Assembly (NCBI GenBank): GCA_963678085.1
Contig: OY782680.1
Location: 2,790,001-2,854,000, forward strand
Length of the DNA stretch: 64,000 bases
From: Aliishimia sp963678085
Lineage (GTDB): Bacteria > Pseudomonadota > Alphaproteobacteria > Rhodobacterales > Rhodobacteraceae
Reading direction: 5' to 3'
In this document: positions 1-7,070 of the stretch, piece after piece
How positions within the stretch are numbered: the stretch's first letter is position 1
Layout of the letters: each line of letters begins with the position of its first letter
Notes under the pieces: model-generated
What the model saw: only the letters and a program-made list of their open reading frames with translations
What the model was told of the DNA's origin: nothing
Database searches by the model: none
Program-made: the position numbers and the translations under genes

Positions 1-249
1 GGCGCGCCGTGCTTGCATCGGTGCCTCATATCCTAGCCCTTCAGAATCGCAAAACTGCCGGATCCACGCATCATCCATCAGAATAAAATCGAGCAAAGAG
101 CCCAAAAACTCCGGCTCGCCCGCGCGGCTGGCAAGTTCATCGCGCGACATCCCGCTTGCGCCCAAGAACACCCCCAACAGATCCTCTTGCCCCGCCAGCC
201 AAGCCAGAGCCCGCAGCGCCAAGGTTTCGGCGGCTTCTTGCTGTCCCAT
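1..249 (-). CDS. DUF3572 family protein (3' end cut by window edge)
   Basis: The first 83 codons of a minus-strand gene run open to the left edge. The protein begins MGQQEAAETLALRALAWLAG and continues with a Trp- and Asp-rich helical stretch (DDAWIRQFCDSEG), which I recognise as the DUF3572 family common in Rhodobacterales. No biochemical function is known to me. An AAGGAT Shine-Dalgarno-like sequence lies just upstream of the ATG at 249. The gene is divergent from the pleD-like gene, as is usual for this family, so the 100 bp between them should hold both promoters. Confidence 0.75.
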   Translation of the reverse strand, partial: MGQQEAAETLALRALAWLAGQEDLLGVFLGASGMSRDELASRAGEPEFLGSLLDFILMDDAWIRQFCDSEGLGYEAPMQARRA

Positions 250-349
250 CTCGATCCTTTTCAAGTTTGATCCAATTTCGAAACCGTTTCTTAACCAGTT
301 TTCCCGCAAGAATGGGCCCTAAGTTAACCACGTTATATATAGGTGTCTC

Positions 350-1723
350 GTGCAAACCAAGCTCTTGATTGTCGATGGGGTTTCAACAAATCGGGTGGCG
401 CTGAAAGTGGCTCTTGCGACGTCCTGGTATCAGGTCGAAACGGTGAGCTGCGCCCAGGACGCTTTGGCGCTGTTGGATCAGGGCATTCCCGGCTTAATCA
501 TTGTGAACGACACGCTGCCCGATGCATCGTTGTTGAAATTCTGCCACCTCGTCACCGAAAAAACGCAAGAGGCCCGCCCGCCGATTCTCGCGATCTCTGC
601 CACACGTCATTTGCGCGCCGAGCTTCTCACAGCCGGGGCCGAGGATGTTCTGCGCAGCTCGGATGGCGTGCGCCACATTCTGGCCGCAACCCGTGCGGTG
701 CTGCGCGGGCGGGCGCGCGATGAAGAATGGCAATTGCGCGATATGGCACCAGATCACGGCCCCAGCAATCTTATGCTCAATGATGCGCAAACCACACCGG
801 TGCTACGCATATCCGCAATCGGTGCCAGCGCACCCAATGCATGGATCGACCATCCCAAGCTAGAGGTGCAATTTGCCAATTTTGGGCGCGCCATGCCCGA
901 GATCACGAAAGAGACGCAAAGCCGCGTGACGGTGCTCGAAATCCCCAAAGGGCAAGAGCGCATTGTACTGGAATTGATCTCCAATTTGCGCTCAAACCAC
1001 GACACCCGCAACACACCCATCCTGGCCATCACCTGCGAAGGGCAGGCAGAAATCGCGGCGCAAGCGCTGGATCAAGGGGCGGATGATGCGGTGGTCGAGC
1101 CGGTCGATGCCGAAGAAATCAGCGTGCGCATCCAAAGGCTGCATGCGCGGTTTCATCACAAAAGCCAGCAACGCGCCAGCGTTCTGGACACCGCAGAATC
1201 AGCCCTGCGCGACCCCCTCACCGGGCTCTATAACCGGCGCTATGCGATCCCTTATCTAGAACGCATAGCTGCGGCATCTGAAAAATCCGGGCGCCCCTTC
1301 GCGGTCATGATCGCAGATCTTGATCACTTCAAGCGGGTGAATGACACATTTGGACATGGGGCCGGGGATGTTGTGCTGAAAAAAGTGGCAAAGCTGCTCG
1401 CCCGCAACATGGGTGCCTCTGATATGGTGGCGCGGCTGGGGGGCGAAGAGTTTTTGCTGGTCATGCCCGACATGGATCGCAAAGGGGCCGATCAGGCCGC
1501 GCGCCATCTATGCACCCTTCTGGCGCAAACCCCCATTCGATCCATGGAGCTGGTCTGCCCCATCAATGTGACCCTCTCCATTGGCCTGGCCCTCTCCGAT
1601 AGCTGCCCCAATGTGAAAGCGGCCCAAATGCCTGCCGCCCTGCTTGATAGCGCTGATCGCGCGCTCTACCGGGCCAAGCATGCGGGCCGAAACGGGTTCA
1701 TGAGCGCCCAGACCGCAGCCTAA
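350..1723 (+). CDS. pleD: PleD-like response regulator with diguanylate cyclase (GGDEF) domain
   Basis: This 457-residue protein has the REC-REC-GGDEF order of PleD and should make cyclic-di-GMP from two GTP. The active-site motif is GGEEF at residues 364-368, preceded by a normal Mg/GTP-binding region (DLDHFKRVNDTFGHGAGD). Both receiver domains look degenerate. In REC1 the second acidic residue near the N-terminus is Gly (VDGVSTN), and the usual phosphoacceptor position is Asn53 (VNDTLP), equivalent to Asp53 of Caulobacter PleD. The inhibitory RxxD site before GGEEF reads GASD. The cyclase should therefore be catalytically competent but not controlled by phosphorylation or product in the usual way. 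The start is GTG at 350. Confidence 0.85.
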   Translation: MQTKLLIVDGVSTNRVALKVALATSWYQVETVSCAQDALALLDQGIPGLIIVNDTLPDASLLKFCHLVTEKTQEARPPILAISATRHLRAELLTAGAEDVLRSSDGVRHILAATRAVLRGRARDEEWQLRDMAPDHGPSNLMLNDAQTTPVLRISAIGASAPNAWIDHPKLEVQFANFGRAMPEITKETQSRVTVLEIPKGQERIVLELISNLRSNHDTRNTPILAITCEGQAEIAAQALDQGADDAVVEPVDAEEISVRIQRLHARFHHKSQQRASVLDTAESALRDPLTGLYNRRYAIPYLERIAAASEKSGRPFAVMIADLDHFKRVNDTFGHGAGDVVLKKVAKLLARNMGASDMVARLGGEEFLLVMPDMDRKGADQAARHLCTLLAQTPIRSMELVCPINVTLSIGLALSDSCPNVKAAQMPAALLDSADRALYRAKHAGRNGFMSAQTAA

Positions 1724-1727
1724 TCGC

Positions 1728-1789
1728 CCCCCTTCATTTGGCCAGTAAATACCTTGCGGGGGTGTGGGGGTGCAAAACCCCCACGGCGC
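1728..1789 (+). repeat. 62-bp dispersed repeat, copy A, 3' of pleD
   Basis: This element begins 4 bp after the pleD stop and matches 38439-38500 in inverse orientation at 61 of 62 positions; the only difference is g1745. It contains the core TTTGGCCARTAAATACC, followed by a strong hairpin with stem GTGGGGGT/ACCCCCAC and a 5-nt loop. Both copies lie immediately after a gene, read in that gene's direction. A 3'-UTR hairpin or terminator-like role is my inference. Confidence 0.85.
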
Positions 1790-1818
1790 AGAACTCACCA
1801 CTCAACTCCGCCGCCCCT

Positions 1819-2280
1819 TCATGGGCGCGCGCTGCGCCTTAATTTTCGCTCGACACGATCCGCATAATCGCGCCGCTCTTGCAGCGACATCTCGCTGAGC
1901 CGGGCCAGCAGACGCTCTGCGACCTCATCCTGCACGTCGCGCAGACCGTTTGCGCTTTCCGTTACTAAGCCGCGCAGGGTATCGGGTGAAAATTCCTCCG
2001 ATCTGAGCTGATCCAACAGGGCCTCATGATAGCCGCGATGGGCTTGCCGTTGCTCCCGCCCCCGCTCGCGCAGCCCCTGCAGCACAGCTTTGCGATCCTC
2101 GCGCTCAAGCGCCGCCACCAGCGCAAAACCGCTACGCATATGGCTCGAGCTCGGCCCAGGATGCCCATGAAAAACAGCGCCAATGATCAAGCCGACAATC
2201 GCAAGATTGAGCGCCAGCGAAACCCCAAGCAGCCACTTAAAACGGCGCGCCGCGCGCGCGGGTTGAGGCATATCAGACAT
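1819..2280 (-). CDS. Membrane-anchored periplasmic metal-sensor-like protein (CpxP/Spy-type)
   Basis: The protein has an N-terminal membrane segment (WLLGVSLALNLAIVGLIIG). A mostly helical, Arg/Glu-rich periplasmic region of about 110 residues follows, with the LxxLR pattern of the periplasmic heavy-metal sensor / CpxP-like family (for example LQGLRERGREQRQ and LSEMSLQERRDY). I chose the ATG at 2280 because a strong GGAGG lies 9 bp upstream; a longer reading frame would run into the preceding gene. It is the last gene of the EF-hand/sigma-factor operon and probably senses envelope stress or metals for the ECF sigma factor, which is inference from context. Confidence 0.7.
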   Translation of the reverse strand: MSDMPQPARAARRFKWLLGVSLALNLAIVGLIIGAVFHGHPGPSSSHMRSGFALVAALEREDRKAVLQGLRERGREQRQAHRGYHEALLDQLRSEEFSPDTLRGLVTESANGLRDVQDEVAERLLARLSEMSLQERRDYADRVERKLRRSARP

Positions 2281-2281
2281 A

Positions 2282-2644
2282 TCAAAAATCCTCCAATAAG
2301 AGCGTCTCAAGCGAAAGGCTCGAAAACTGCTCGGAATAAAGCGTTAGGTCATTTTGCAAGAAAGCCGCCGCGTTCAGGGTTTCAGACACCCCAAGGCTGC
2401 CCGAGATACCAAAGGCAAACCCCGCGAGCCCTGCCACAGAAAGGCCGCCCAGACCGGCCCAGCCCCCAAATAGCGCATGGATTTGACGCCAGAGATTGAC
2501 CGGTTCGCGCGCGCGCCCAGCAACCGCTAGGGCCGCATCCGCTTGCAAGCGGGTTAGAAAATCATCCCCAATCGGGGCCTCTTCCGCGCGCGCACTGGCA
2601 AAGAGCTTGCCCAGCGCATCCGGGCTCAAATCGTCATCTGTCAT
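2282..2644 (-). CDS. Small membrane protein, probable anti-sigma factor
   Basis: About 120 residues: an acidic, helical N-terminal half (DDDLSPDALGKLFASARA) of the kind that binds sigma factors, then one hydrophobic segment (LGGLSVAGLAGFAFGISG) and a short C-terminal tail. It overlaps the end of the ECF sigma factor gene, and the next gene starts 2 bp after its stop, so all are translated together. It has no zinc-binding HxxxCxxC motif. The anti-sigma role is inferred from position and topology, since relatives carry unhelpful names. A GTG three bases upstream is an alternative start. Confidence 0.6.
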   Translation of the reverse strand: MTDDDLSPDALGKLFASARAEEAPIGDDFLTRLQADAALAVAGRAREPVNLWRQIHALFGGWAGLGGLSVAGLAGFAFGISGSLGVSETLNAAAFLQNDLTLYSEQFSSLSLETLLLEDF

Positions 2645-3221
2645 CACTAAACCCTAGCTCCTTTTTGTGGGGGCCCAAATCCTTGCTCAGCGCCCGTTTT
2701 CCCCGCGCGCTCAGACTTTCCACCGCCTCTACGGTCACATCCATTATGCCCGCGATCTCGGGATTGCTGAGCCCCTCGATATGGCGCAGCACGACCGCTT
2801 GTCTTTGCCGATCCGGCAATTTGCGCAGCGCTGCATACAGGGCCGAAAGCCGCGCCTTTTGGATCAGCTGCGTCTCTTGTCCTGGGCCGGGATCAAGCGG
2901 TTCGGGCATATCATCGTCTTGCAAAGAGGCCTGACTGCCCCGCCGCATCCGGTCAATGCACAGGTTTGCCACAACCCGGTAAAGCCAAGTGGAGACCTGC
3001 GCCCCGCCCGCCTGCCAGTTTGGAGCCGCGCGCCACAGACGCATCATCGCATCTTGCACCACATCCTCAGCCTCAGCCCTGTTGCCCAGCATACGAAACG
3101 CTTGGCGATAGGCGCGCGGGGCCAAAAGCGCTGTCAGATCTTTCGCCGCCCGCGCCTCTCCCGTTGCGGCGCGGGCCAACAAATCTGCCTGAACAGCGGC
3201 GGATGTCTCTTGCTTGGTCAC
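2634..3221 (-). CDS. ECF-family RNA polymerase sigma factor
   Basis: This 195-residue sigma-70 family protein has region 2 (AYRQAFRMLGNRAEAEDVVQDAMMRLWR, then STWLYRVVANLCIDRMRR) and region 4 (LPDRQRQAVVLRHIEGLSNPEIAG, followed by VEAVESLSARGKRAL). There is no region 1 or 3, as expected for an ECF factor. It should direct polymerase to a small regulon, probably including its own operon. The start is GTG at 3221 after a GGGG-rich ribosome site. It sits 28 bp after the EF-hand gene and overlaps the probable anti-sigma gene. Confidence 0.92.
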   Translation of the reverse strand: MTKQETSAAVQADLLARAATGEARAAKDLTALLAPRAYRQAFRMLGNRAEAEDVVQDAMMRLWRAAPNWQAGGAQVSTWLYRVVANLCIDRMRRGSQASLQDDDMPEPLDPGPGQETQLIQKARLSALYAALRKLPDRQRQAVVLRHIEGLSNPEIAGIMDVTVEAVESLSARGKRALSKDLGPHKKELGFSDDR

Positions 3222-3249
3222 GAAATCCCCAAAGCCTCAGACAGAGCGC

Positions 3250-3711
3250 CTATTCGCTTGCGCCATGACGATGCCCATTCCCGTGACCGTGGCGTTGCTT
3301 CATCCGCTCGCCCATGGCGTCAAATTCCGCTTTTGAAATCAGACCATCGCCATCTTCATCCAAACGCGAGAACATCTTGGCCGGATCGCGCCGCCCTTGC
3401 ATTTCCTCAAGGCTCAAAGCCCCGTCGCCATTGGCATCTTTACGCTCCAGCATCTTATCCAAACGGCGCGCCATTTGCTCTGCCATCTTTGCCTCAAGCT
3501 CAGCACGGCTCAGCGCACCATCCCCATCCGTATCACTGGCCTCAAAGCGGGCTTGGCGATGGGCTTGCATTTCCTCTTGGCTCAGCTGGCCGTCTTTATT
3601 CGCGTCAAGCTCGTCAAAGCTGATCTTTGGCCCGCCGCGCGCCTCGGCCATCGCGATGCCACCAAGTACGATGCTCAAGCTCAACACACTGAGTTTCACT
3701 GCTGTCTTCAT
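3250..3711 (-). CDS. Secreted EF-hand calcium-binding protein
   Basis: The protein has a signal peptide (MKTAVKLSVLSLSIVLGGIAMA) followed by four EF-hand loops: DANKDGQLSQEE, DTDGDGALSRAE, DANGDGALSLEE and DEDGDGLISKAE. All four keep the D-x-D/N-x-D-G pattern and the Glu at loop position 12. The tail is His/Gly-rich. It should bind calcium in the periplasm. As first gene of an operon with an ECF sigma factor, an anti-sigma-like protein and a periplasmic sensor-like protein, it may be both signal and target of that regulator; this is inference. Confidence 0.88.
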   Translation of the reverse strand: MKTAVKLSVLSLSIVLGGIAMAEARGGPKISFDELDANKDGQLSQEEMQAHRQARFEASDTDGDGALSRAELEAKMAEQMARRLDKMLERKDANGDGALSLEEMQGRRDPAKMFSRLDEDGDGLISKAEFDAMGERMKQRHGHGNGHRHGASE

Positions 3712-3820
3712 AATCCTGCGTCCCTTCTTTGCGCTCCAAAAGGCCTGTTTGCAGCCTTTCTATCAAGTCAAACGCAGCCCGCGCCCGGTTCCGTCGCTCT
3801 TTGTTGAAATTTTTGAAAAT

Positions 3821-3875
3821 GCGGCACAGCGCCACGACTATCGAGACTACTTTTAAGACTGCGGCACAGCGCCAC
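3821..3875. repeat. 15-bp direct repeat, 40 bp apart, in a divergent promoter region
   Basis: GCGGCACAGCGCCAC occurs at 3821-3835 and exactly again at 3861-3875. Weaker similarity extends upstream of both copies (TTTT followed by an A-rich stretch). The 40-bp spacing, about four helical turns, and the position between the divergent EF-hand operon and DUF983 gene suggest a regulator binding site, but no family is recognised. Confidence 0.6.
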
Positions 3876-3957
3876 AAGGACATCTGGCCTCGTGGTGTTT
3901 TGCGGCAAACCGCGGCAAAAAGGGCGTCCATATTATTGATTTTCTTAGGATCCTCGC

Positions 3958-4383
3958 ATGACCGAGACAGTGCAAACCTCTCAGGCGCAAACCTCTCAGG
4001 TACAAACCGCTCAGAACGACCGCCCCCTGTGGCGCGCCTTGCGACGTGGCTTTATGGGGCGATGCCCAAATTGCGGATCTGGGCCGATTCTGTTTAACTT
4101 TCTGAAAGTGCATGACACCTGCCCGGCCTGCAAAGAAGAGCTGCACCACCACCGCGCCGATGATGGACCCGCCTATCTGACGATTTTGATTGTCGGTAAA
4201 ATCATGATTTTTCTGCTGCACTTCACCTTTGTGTGGTTTCGCCCCGAACCTTTGGTGTTATTTACCATTTTCGCGGTTGGATCTGTGGCGCTGGCGCTTT
4301 ACCTTCTGCCCAAATTGAAAGGCGCGGTGATTGCCTTCCAATGGTCGCGCCGGATGGGCGGCTTTGAGGGGGGCAAATCATAG
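3958..4383 (+). CDS. DUF983 family membrane protein
   Basis: This 141-residue protein has two zinc-ribbon-like CxxC pairs (CPNCGSGPIL and CPACKEEL) and two hydrophobic segments (ILIVGKIMIFLLHFTFVWF and VLFTIFAVGSVALALYLL), the layout of DUF983. The function is unknown; relatives are small inner-membrane proteins. The N-terminus has a short repetitive stretch (QTSQAQTSQVQTAQ) absent from the conserved core. The start is ATG after AGGATC. It is followed 21 bp later by a NUDIX gene on the same strand. Confidence 0.85.
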   Translation: MTETVQTSQAQTSQVQTAQNDRPLWRALRRGFMGRCPNCGSGPILFNFLKVHDTCPACKEELHHHRADDGPAYLTILIVGKIMIFLLHFTFVWFRPEPLVLFTIFAVGSVALALYLLPKLKGAVIAFQWSRRMGGFEGGKS

Positions 4384-4404
4384 CGCAGGCAGGAGCAGCA
4401 GCGC

Positions 4405-5112
4405 ATGAGCACAGATAAATCCCAGATCCGCAACGCAGCCACCGTGATCGTGCTGCGCGATGCGGGATCAAACCCTAAGATTTTGATGGGCCAGCGCGGA
4501 GCCAAAGCGGTGTTCATGCCCAATAAATTCGTCTTTCCCGGCGGTGCTGTGGATATGGGTGATCAACATGTGCCCTTGGGCGCGGCTCTTAACCCGGTCT
4601 GCCAAGCGCGGCTCACCGAAGATCTCATCGTTCCCCCCATCACGCCGCAGGCCCTGGCCGCCGCCGCCATTCGCGAGCTTTGGGAGGAAACCGGGCTGAT
4701 TTTGGGCCAGAAAGGAACTTGGCAAGATGCGCCCGAGGATTGGCAAGGTTTTGCCGCGCGCGGATTTGTGCCCGACCCCTCGGCGCTGACCTTCGTGTTT
4801 CGCGCCCTGACCCCGCCGGGACGCCCGCGCCGCTTTGATGCAAGGTTCTTTTTGATTGATGCGGATCAAGTAAGCTCTGATCTGGATGATTTCAGCGCCG
4901 CCTGCGATGAGCTTTCGCATCTGCAATGGGTCGAACTGGCCGCCGCGCGCAGCTTTGATATGCCCTTTATTACCGAAGTCGTTCTGAGCGAAGTGCAAAA
5001 ACTCTTGCCCAATCTCGGCTCCCCCGCCTCGGTGCCGTTTTTCAAGAATAACGAAGAAGCCAACCTATTCCTGCGCCTCTATGGCCCAGACGCGGTGCAC
5101 CCCGATAGCTAA
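4405..5112 (+). CDS. NUDIX hydrolase
   Basis: This 235-residue protein should cleave a nucleoside diphosphate linked to another group. The NUDIX box is split, as in the NUDT7/NUDT19-like group: FPGGAVDMGD early, then REL-WEETGLIL about 45 residues later with an inserted helix between. The catalytic EExxG is intact. The substrate cannot be read from sequence; CoA esters or sugar nucleotides are possible. Its stop overlaps by 3 bp the stop of a minus-strand gene tail described next. Confidence 0.85.
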   Translation: MSTDKSQIRNAATVIVLRDAGSNPKILMGQRGAKAVFMPNKFVFPGGAVDMGDQHVPLGAALNPVCQARLTEDLIVPPITPQALAAAAIRELWEETGLILGQKGTWQDAPEDWQGFAARGFVPDPSALTFVFRALTPPGRPRRFDARFFLIDADQVSSDLDDFSAACDELSHLQWVELAAARSFDMPFITEVVLSEVQKLLPNLGSPASVPFFKNNEEANLFLRLYGPDAVHPDS

Positions 5113-5237
5113 GCTGGGACGCGAAAGCTCTGCTTCAAATCGCGGTAAAAATGTTCGTTTGGGGCGAGCCCAATGAGTTCCAGCCCCACGCAACCATCGT
5201 CGGTTGGCGTCTGTAGGATTGTGGTTACTTCAATCAA
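5109..5237 (-). pseudogene. C-terminal tail of a host gene, truncated
   Basis: On the minus strand an open frame ending at a TAG encodes a protein-like tail (GCVGLELIGLAPNEHFYRDL then KQSFRVPA). It has no proper start: upstream it runs directly into the last codons of the ParD-like gene, where its own frame has a stop. Its end overlaps the NUDIX stop by 3 bp, typical of genuine convergent genes. I read it as the surviving end of a host gene whose front was replaced by the accessory DNA to the right. The family is not recognised. Confidence 0.4.
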
Positions 5238-5451
5238 AGCTGTAAGCGCCTAACTTCCCAGCTTCTTTTTCAGCTTTGGCAATAATCGCCTGCCGAACGA
5301 ACTCATAGGGCAAATCTGGATTATCTTCCATCATTTCGCCAATTTTTGCCCAATGCTCAATTTGTTTGGGTGGCGTCCGATTAAGCGCTTTCGCGATGAC
5401 TGAAGCTCTATCAACTAAGTCTTGGTCAAGCCTTATACTTGCTGTTGCCAT
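5230..5451 (-). CDS. ParD-like antitoxin family protein, no toxin partner seen
   Basis: A 73-residue protein beginning MATASIRLDQDLVDRASVIA, with the ribbon-helix-helix N-terminus of ParD-like antitoxins and the PPKQIEHWAKIGEMMEDNPDLPYEFV segment typical of the ParD_like family (PF11903). The ATG at 5451 is chosen because AAGGTG lies just upstream; GTG at 5460 is an alternative. No toxin gene is next to it on either side, so it may be an orphan left when the region was rearranged. Confidence 0.75.
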   Translation of the reverse strand: MATASIRLDQDLVDRASVIAKALNRTPPKQIEHWAKIGEMMEDNPDLPYEFVRQAIIAKAEKEAGKLGAYSFD

Positions 5452-5544
5452 TTCAATCACCTTGTACGGAACTGCGCGATGTAGCGAATTGCCTCATTTG
5501 TAGCAATTTGCCCGCATCAGATCAATCAGACACGCATCCCGAGA

Positions 5545-5734
5545 TGACAGATAAACCTCGGAATAGCTCGGATGGCGGCGCCTTTTAGGCACGCAGTGGG
5601 TCTTGCCTGTGACCATCCACTGCAGGTGGCGTGAGATGGGGCTTGGCGAGCTCAGGCACATGCTCGATGCCCTTGTCTTCGCTGCCTCTCACGAGGCTCA
5701 AGCGCGCATAACCGGCACGCTTGAGCTAACTTGA
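5545..5734 (+). pseudogene. Decayed tyrosine integrase, N-terminal fragment
   Basis: The plus strand encodes, across at least one frameshift, fragments matching the N-terminus of the intact integrase at 15.2 kb: SSDGGAF in one frame, then QWVLPVTIHCRWREMGLGEL in another, against HSDGGGLWL and QWILRVTVHGRRREMGLGSL. The frame then decays to a stop at 5734 with no core or catalytic domain. It is a remnant of an older integrative element and marks this stretch as a recurrent insertion region. Confidence 0.65.
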
Positions 5735-5759
5735 TCTATTTCCACGCCAATTACGGCCC

Positions 5760-6254
5760 TCATGTGTAATGCGCGATAATGTGCGACATGTCTTGCATGC
5801 TCACCTGCGCGCTCTGTGCATTTGTCTCTGTTGCAGCAGTAAAATTCCCAGGAAACTCGATCCTCGGCGTCGGGGCCGTAAACTTTCCGTGTTTCGTCAC
5901 CAACGTCCAGTGGGAAAAACTGCGGCCGCTGGCGCCTTCCTCTGCTGACAATTCGATTTTTGGATTGCCATCAAGGAGCGAATAAAAGCCGCTTTGCACC
6001 GTAGAAATCCGGTCCTCGCGAAACAGATTTCTGACCTCGATCCTTGCCGACTTTGCACCTTCGCTGCGCAGATCCAAGACTGGTGCCAAATGGGTTCCAT
6101 TGAGAGTTCTGTGTGAGGCGCACACTCTGAGTTTGAGAGATTTTATCGGAACGGAAAAGTTACCATTCTTGTTTGACAAAGAGACAACGAGTGCAAACTC
6201 CGCGCTACTCACGTCATACGAAAGAGGAAACTCATGGAGCCATTTATTGGTCAA
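5760..6254 (-). CDS. Hypothetical protein
   Basis: This is a 164-codon minus-strand frame with a normal protein composition (for example SGFYSLLDGNPKIELSAEEG and HWTLVTKHGKFTAP) but no recognised domain, signal peptide or membrane segment. The only long start is a TTG at 6254, which overlaps the divergent tail-collar gene by 21 bp. A GTG 14 codons in is an alternative but lacks a clear ribosome site. The poor starts leave real doubt whether it is expressed or 5'-truncated. Confidence 0.4.
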   Translation of the reverse strand: MTNKWLHEFPLSYDVSSAEFALVVSLSNKNGNFSVPIKSLKLRVCASHRTLNGTHLAPVLDLRSEGAKSARIEVRNLFREDRISTVQSGFYSLLDGNPKIELSAEEGASGRSFSHWTLVTKHGKFTAPTPRIEFPGNFTAATETNAQSAQVSMQDMSHIIAHYT

Positions 6255-6755
6255 ATCATCATGTTCGCAGGCTCATTTGCGCCGGTCGGCTGGGCTTTTT
6301 GCGATGGGCAATTACTGCAAATACGGAAAAACGAAGCGCTCTTTTCCGTTTTGGGCACCCAATACGGCGGAGATGGGAGAGTAGACTTCGCATTGCCTGA
6401 TTTGCGAGGGCGCTTTGCGATGCATCCAGGTGCTGCGCCTGGGTTACGCCCCTACGAGCTCGGAGAGAGAGGCGGACGTGAGACGCAAATGCTCACTGAG
6501 GCCGAGATGCCATCGCATAATCACGGATTTTATGGTGAACTTGCAGTGGCAGACAAGCGAAGCCCTCAGGGCAACATGCTTGCATTAAGCCCAGTGGAAC
6601 CAATATACGCTGCCCCTACAGCGGCTGTGGACCGCACATTTTTTGGGGATTCGGTCGGGAATACTGGCGGCGGGCAGGCATTCAGTGTTCGCAACCCCTA
6701 TGCTGCGGTGAACTTTATTATCGCGCTCGTCGGAATATTTCCCGCCCGCACATAA
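6234..6755 (+). CDS. Phage tail collar / microcystin-dependent (MdpB-like) protein
   Basis: A 173-residue protein starting MEPFIGQIIMFAGSFAPVGW, the standard opening of the tail-collar family. It goes on with FCDGQLLQIRKNEALFSVLGTQYGGDG, LPDLRGRF and the conserved SHNHGF. Such proteins are related to phage tail fibre tips; bacterial single-gene copies often have unknown surface roles. AGAGGA precedes the ATG. No other phage structural genes are nearby, so it stands alone beside the integrase remnant. Confidence 0.88.
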   Translation: MEPFIGQIIMFAGSFAPVGWAFCDGQLLQIRKNEALFSVLGTQYGGDGRVDFALPDLRGRFAMHPGAAPGLRPYELGERGGRETQMLTEAEMPSHNHGFYGELAVADKRSPQGNMLALSPVEPIYAAPTAAVDRTFFGDSVGNTGGGQAFSVRNPYAAVNFIIALVGIFPART

Positions 6756-6777
6756 ATCTGGTGCCCTCAAATAGAAA

Positions 6778-6805
6778 CAAGCCCCGGCTCGATAACCGGG
6801 GCTTG
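6778..6805 (-). terminator. Hairpin terminator at the end of the lasso precursor operon
   Basis: A perfect 10-bp stem, CAAGCCCCGG pairing with CCGGGGCTTG across an 8-nt loop. On the minus strand it is followed by TTTCTATTT. It lies 93 bp after the precursor stop and 23 bp after the convergent tail-collar gene, so it probably ends transcription of the five-gene lasso operon. The other strand lacks a clean T-run. Confidence 0.7.
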
Positions 6806-6897
6806 CCAAATATTTGAAAATAAAACAATTGAAGCAACGATATTACTCTACAAGAAGCTGCCTGCGCCCTTGCGTGTTGCTCTGTACGCTCTTACCT

Positions 6898-7041
6898 TCA
6901 GCTACCTAGATGGTAAGAGTCATTTTCCTGAGTAGCGTTACTTAATAGGCCGCTTTCGGTTTGGTCCAGGTCGAGCGAGAGCAACTCTGGTGCTTCATAT
7001 GGCTGCTTAATATCCGCGTGATTTTCAGTCTTGTCGTTCAT
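6898..7041 (-). CDS. Lasso peptide precursor
   Basis: A 47-residue peptide starting at the ATG at 7041, with AGAAGGGTGG upstream. The leader carries the RRE recognition motif Y-x2-P-x-L (YEAPELLSLDLDQT), very close in pattern to the leader of the lasso peptide paeninodin. The predicted core is GLLSNATQENDSYHLGS: Gly1 to Glu9 would give a nine-residue macrolactam ring, leaving a tail with a single Tyr and a C-terminal Ser. If the leader Thr sat at its usual -2 position the core would begin one residue earlier, at Ser, putting Glu at position 10. The gene is last in its operon, after the cyclase. Confidence 0.88.
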   Translation of the reverse strand: MNDKTENHADIKQPYEAPELLSLDLDQTESGLLSNATQENDSYHLGS

Positions 7042-7070
7042 TTCCACCCTTCTTTCCTTGAATATAATGG

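Noticed and set aside
2026..2499. Long plus-strand frame opposite the sensor and anti-sigma genes
   Set aside because: It is antisense to two genes with good ribosome sites and family patterns, and its product is Arg/Pro/Gln-rich as expected for a shadow frame in GC-rich DNA.
2667..3623. 318-codon plus-strand frame opposite the sigma factor and EF-hand genes
   Set aside because: Both minus-strand genes have unmistakable family motifs; this frame does not.
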